Shown here: positions 61,435 to 64,000 of the stretch, in pieces
How positions within the stretch are numbered: the stretch's first letter is position 1
Layout of the letters: each line of letters begins with the position of its first letter
From: an uncultured Pseudodesulfovibrio sp.
GTDB taxonomy: Bacteria > Desulfobacterota > Desulfovibrionia > Desulfovibrionales > Desulfovibrionaceae
Direction: 5' to 3'
Length of the DNA: 64,000 nucleotides
NCBI RefSeq assembly: GCF_963664965.1
Contig: NZ_OY761823.1
Coordinates: 2,436,001 to 2,500,000, forward strand
The notes under the pieces: model-generated
Told to the model about the DNA's origin: nothing
Database searches by the model: none
What the model saw: only the letters and a program-made list of their open reading frames with translations
Made by a program: the position numbers and the translations under genes

Positions 61435-61881
61435 CTACCGTTCCTCGAATTTCAAAGCCGCGTTCGGGCATGCAGCAACACAGGCGGGGCCTTCTTCCCT
61501 ACCCTCACACAGATCGCATTTGACGATCTTGCCTTCGGTGGGATGCCGTCTGATAGCGCCATAGGGACAGGCCATCAGGCAGGACCAGCACCCGACGCAC
61601 TTATTGCGGTCGTAGACGGTCCGGCCGGTTTCCGGGTCTTTGTGCAGACCGCCGGAAATACATGCGGCCACACAGGACGGCTCATCGCAATGCCGACAAC
61701 TGATGGCTACACAGGTGTCGCCCTTTTCAAAGACTCTCTTGCACGGTGACAAGCCGTCCTTGCCGCGCTCTTCGCGGTAGGCGATAATCAGGTCTTTGCT
61801 TTTTGAATGAGCGGTAATGCAGGCCAACTCGCAGAGATGGCAGCCAATACAGTAATTTTTATCCGGATACACTCTTTTCAT
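61435..61881 (-). CDS. Four-cluster 4Fe-4S ferredoxin-type protein
   Basis: This 148-residue electron-transfer protein belongs to the HycB/DmsB-type polyferredoxin group. Four Cys groups are seen: CIGCHLCELAC, CRHCDEPSCVAAC, CVGCWSCLMACPYGA, and CDLCEGREEGPACVAACP, enough for four [4Fe-4S] clusters. No twin-arginine signal is present, so it is cytoplasmic. It lies between the FMN synthase subunit and the FAD oxidoreductase and likely wires them together. Confidence 0.92.
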   Translation of the reverse strand: MKRVYPDKNYCIGCHLCELACITAHSKSKDLIIAYREERGKDGLSPCKRVFEKGDTCVAISCRHCDEPSCVAACISGGLHKDPETGRTVYDRNKCVGCWSCLMACPYGAIRRHPTEGKIVKCDLCEGREEGPACVAACPNAALKFEER

Positions 61882-61893
61882 GATGTTCTCCGT

Positions 61894-63420
61894 CTATCGT
61901 CCGGCGTGTTTGATGCCGAGAATGTCGAGTTCAGTGTCTGAAAGACCTACGCCACGCAGTTTGTCGCGATTGCCGCGCAGGCTTTCAATGGAGTTGAGTC
62001 CCATGCCGCCGAGCATTTCCTCGATTTCATGGCCCCATGCACGAATCAGGTTCGTGAGTTTCTTGGCCGCAATATCGGGGTTTTGGCGTTTGGACAGCTT
62101 GGGATCGTTGGTAGCGATACCCCAAGGGCATTTACCTGTGTAGCATCGACCGCAAATGGTACAGCCCACAGCAATCAAGGTGGCGGTGCCGATGTATACG
62201 GCGTCCGCGCCCAGAGCGATTGCCTTGATGACGTCACCGGCGCAGCGGATGCCGCCAGCGGCTACAACGGATACGTTGTTGCGGATACCTTCGTCACGCA
62301 GTCGCTGGTCAACCTGGGCCAGAGCGAGTTCGATGGGAATCCCCACGTTGTCGCGGATCATGGCAGGTGCCGCTCCTGTACCGCCACGCATGCCGTCCAC
62401 AGTGATGATATCTGCGCCAGCCCGTGCAATGCCGGATGCAATGGCTGCGACATTGTGTACAGCAGCAATCTTGACGGAAATCGGCACCTTGTATTCAGAC
62501 GCCTCTTTCAGGGCGTAAATGAGCTGAAGCAGGTCCTCAATGGAGTAGATGTCATGATGCGGTGCCGGAGAAATCGCATCGGAACCAATAGGAACCATGC
62601 GGGTTTCAGACACCTTGTCATTGATTTTTTCACCGGGAAGATGACCGCCGATACCGGGTTTTGCGCCTTGCCCGACCTTGATTTCAATGCCGGCTCCGGC
62701 TTTCAGATAATCGAGATGCACGCCGAATCGACCGGATGCAACCTGAACGATCGTGTTCTTTCCATACTTGTATAATGACTTGTGCAGTCCGCCTTCACCG
62801 GTGTTGTACGCTGTTCCGGTTGCAGTTGCGGCGCGGGCCATGGCGCGGTGCAGATTGAAGTTGATCGCACCGAAGCTCATGGCTGCAAACATGATGGGAA
62901 TATCAAGTTCAAGCTGGGGAGTCAGCTTTGTCTTGAGTTCCGGCTTGCCGTTTTTGCCGGTTACGATGTTGATCTTCTTGGGCTTGGCTCCAAGGAAGGT
63001 CTTGAGTTCCATTGGCTCGCGAAGCGGATCGATGGAGGGGTTGGTAACCTGGCTTGCATCAAGAAGCATGCGGTCCCAGTAAACAGGAATGTCAACAGGC
63101 GATCCCATACCGGCGAGGAGCACCCCGCCAGTGTCGGCCTGTTTATATATGTTTTGAAGGAAAACAGGACGCCATAGGCTGTTTGTCCTGAACTCCGAAG
63201 GTTTCTTGCGAATGTTGAGGGCCGCTGTGGGACAAAGGGCTTCGCAGCGATGGCAGCCGATGCATTTGGTGTTGTCATGCATGACTTTCTGCCTATTTTC
63301 GTCCCAGTAATGGGCTTCGTAGGAACACTGTCGGACGCAAACCTTGCAGTTGATGCAAAGGTCTTTGTCTCGGTCAATGCAAAACTCATGGTAGTTTTTA
63401 TTGACGGGTTGGAACAGCAA
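61894..63420 (-). CDS. Glutamate synthase FMN subunit with N-terminal ferredoxin domain (GltB2-like)
   Basis: This 508-residue protein has an N-terminal two-cluster ferredoxin domain (CINCKVCVRQC and CIGCHRCEALCP, about residues 20-65) fused to the FMN-binding glutamate synthase TIM barrel (about 150-460). Key barrel features are FGAINFNLHRAMARAA, YNTGEGGLH, GQGAKPGIGGHLPG, VDGMRGGTGAAP and the 3Fe-4S-type CTICGRCYTGKCPWGI. It would reductively aminate 2-oxoglutarate using ammonia from the amidotransferase. The start is TTG, with AGAGG about 7 bases upstream. It is the first gene of the operon. Confidence 0.93.
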   Translation of the reverse strand: MLFQPVNKNYHEFCIDRDKDLCINCKVCVRQCSYEAHYWDENRQKVMHDNTKCIGCHRCEALCPTAALNIRKKPSEFRTNSLWRPVFLQNIYKQADTGGVLLAGMGSPVDIPVYWDRMLLDASQVTNPSIDPLREPMELKTFLGAKPKKINIVTGKNGKPELKTKLTPQLELDIPIMFAAMSFGAINFNLHRAMARAATATGTAYNTGEGGLHKSLYKYGKNTIVQVASGRFGVHLDYLKAGAGIEIKVGQGAKPGIGGHLPGEKINDKVSETRMVPIGSDAISPAPHHDIYSIEDLLQLIYALKEASEYKVPISVKIAAVHNVAAIASGIARAGADIITVDGMRGGTGAAPAMIRDNVGIPIELALAQVDQRLRDEGIRNNVSVVAAGGIRCAGDVIKAIALGADAVYIGTATLIAVGCTICGRCYTGKCPWGIATNDPKLSKRQNPDIAAKKLTNLIRAWGHEIEEMLGGMGLNSIESLRGNRDKLRGVGLSDTELDILGIKHAGR

Positions 63421-63802
63421 GACGGTTACCTCTTTCAGTTTGTTGCCAAAAAAGTCATCTTTTCGTCAAAATGAATCAATTGGCTTTTCCGTTTTTTTAC
63501 AATTCAGGCAAAAGCCTGAGCGTTATTGGAAGAAACAAAAAAGCATATCCACCTACAGCGTGTCAAGAAAAGTTTTAAACCACTGTATTTAAATGGAAAA
63601 AACATTCTTGTATACATGTTCATTTTTGTCTAACCGCAACGAGACAATAATATAACACGTCGAGTTGCCTGCCAATTATTAACGGCAGAACATGAAATCG
63701 CGGGTATGACGTTTCCAGAAAACGGCAGCATGGCGCGCTTTGCGAAGAGCATGACAGCAATGTAAGCTTGACATGCTTCCATAATCTGCATAAAGGATTC
63801 TC
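63421..63802. other. Divergent intergenic region between gltB2 and the Phe leader
   Basis: About 380 bases hold the promoters of both the reverse glutamate synthase operon and the forward leader. A reverse-strand TTGACA (near 63555) has no well-placed -10. A forward TTGCGA (63740-63745), 17 bases before TAAGCT (63763-63768), is a weak promoter for the leader. A small hairpin, TCAGGC/GCCTGA, lies near 63507. No gene was seen. Confidence 0.45.
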
Positions 63803-63892
63803 ATGAACACAAACCAGAACCGCTTTAGCTTCTTTTTCTTTTTTAGCTTTCGCTTTTTTAGAAGCGCCTGCGGTCTTGGGGTGTGTGTATAA
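63803..63892 (+). CDS. pheL: Phenylalanine-rich leader peptide (attenuator control peptide)
   Basis: A 29-codon frame starts at ATG 63803, with AAAGGA 5 bases upstream, and ends TAA at 63892. It encodes nine Phe codons among residues 8-19, including five in a row (SFFFFFS) and FRFF. The rest is short and polar at the start and Gly/Cys/Val-rich at the end. This is the pattern of the PheL leader peptide, in which ribosome stalling at Phe codons reads the level of charged tRNA-Phe. The gene symbol is by analogy with E. coli pheL. The controlled gene lies past the window end. Confidence 0.88.
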   Translation: MNTNQNRFSFFFFFSFRFFRSACGLGVCV

Positions 63893-63958
63893 CTGAAAGA
63901 GGTTGAATCACATCAATAACAAGGGCCGCAGGCGTATAGCCGGCGGCCCTTTTGTTTT
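63865..63958 (+). promoter_or_regulatory. Phenylalanine transcription attenuator (antiterminator and terminator)
   Basis: CGCCTGCGG (63865-63873), just after the Phe codons, is the exact complement of CCGCAGGCG (63926-63934), giving the antiterminator. The same 3' bases overlap the terminator stem GGGCCGC/GCGGCCC (63923-63929 with 63943-63949), which is followed by TTTTGTTTT. A ribosome stalled on Phe codons would free the first arm and prevent termination. The last bases of the window hold AAGGAGAG, a ribosome site for the controlled gene. Confidence 0.88.
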
Positions 63959-64000
63959 ATCCGCCGATCATACGCCCAGTCCGCAGATCAAGGAGAGAGG

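Noticed and set aside
1-64000. CRISPR array, insertion sequence or prophage
   Set aside because: No regularly spaced repeats, transposase or phage structural genes were seen in any part of the window.

Overview
This window looks like chromosomal housekeeping DNA from a Desulfovibrio-type sulfate reducer (Desulfovibrionaceae, Pseudodesulfovibrio- or Maridesulfovibrio-like). The pointers are the tmRNA tag ANDNYDYAMAA, LL-diaminopimelate aminotransferase, the selenium-metabolism protein YedF, a split 'archaeal-type' glutamate synthase rich in Fe-S clusters, a precorrin-2 dehydrogenase in the heme cluster, and a fused DHH-CBS-tRNA nucleotidyltransferase. GC content appears to be near 50%. No insertion sequence, prophage or CRISPR array was seen. 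The taxonomic call is inference from gene content, not from a search.

Layout. 1-6.1 kb: a branched-chain-type periplasmic binding lipoprotein paired with a hybrid histidine kinase, then ssrA (tmRNA) and a tandem two-domain periplasmic solute-binding protein. 6.2-8.5 kb: a LysR regulator divergent from a DUF169 protein, then tRNA-Met. 8.6-16.8 kb: envelope and division genes (uppP, lptF-lptG, engB, aroQ, efp, ftsK, lolA). 16.8-26.9 kb: a pseudouridine synthase, yedF, a DUF374 acyltransferase-like gene, gcvT, a 579-residue protein I do not recognise, a Cys-rich DUF6485 protein, an inositol-phosphatase-family gene, a Nudix gene, rimI, and the pgk-tpiA-secG-tRNA-Leu block. 27.5-31.8 kb: a BMP-type binding protein paired with a diguanylate cyclase, and a large periplasmic TPR protein. 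32.2-34.2 kb: dapL-folK-YHS protein. 34.4-46.5 kb: a long forward run (xerD, DHH-CBS-nucleotidyltransferase, HIT protein, lapA-like, lapB-like, mutS, lipoprotein, lysA, rsmE, rarA). 46.6-49.2 kb: two glycosyltransferases. 49.2-54.2 kb: precorrin-2 dehydrogenase, hemX-like, hemA, an unknown gene, tilS and adk. 54.3-58.2 kb: an acid phosphatase lipoprotein and yajC-secD-secF. 58.3-63.4 kb: the five-gene split glutamate synthase operon. 63.8-64.0 kb: a Phe-rich leader peptide with a transcription attenuator, whose structural genes begin just past the window edge.

How the parts relate. Two loci pair a periplasmic binding protein with a membrane signalling protein (histidine kinase, diguanylate cyclase) and carry no ABC transporter, which suggests ligand sensing rather than uptake. 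The glutamate synthase is divided into amidotransferase, FMN synthase and GXGXG proteins plus an FAD/NAD oxidoreductase and a polyferredoxin, which fits electron supply from ferredoxin or NAD(P)H. DapL and LysA belong to the lysine/meso-DAP pathway. The least obvious element is the phenylalanine attenuator at the right edge, which ordinary gene calling would miss. I could not run homology or RNA-folding searches. Residue numbers were counted by hand, and starts were chosen from ribosome binding sites and neighbour overlaps.
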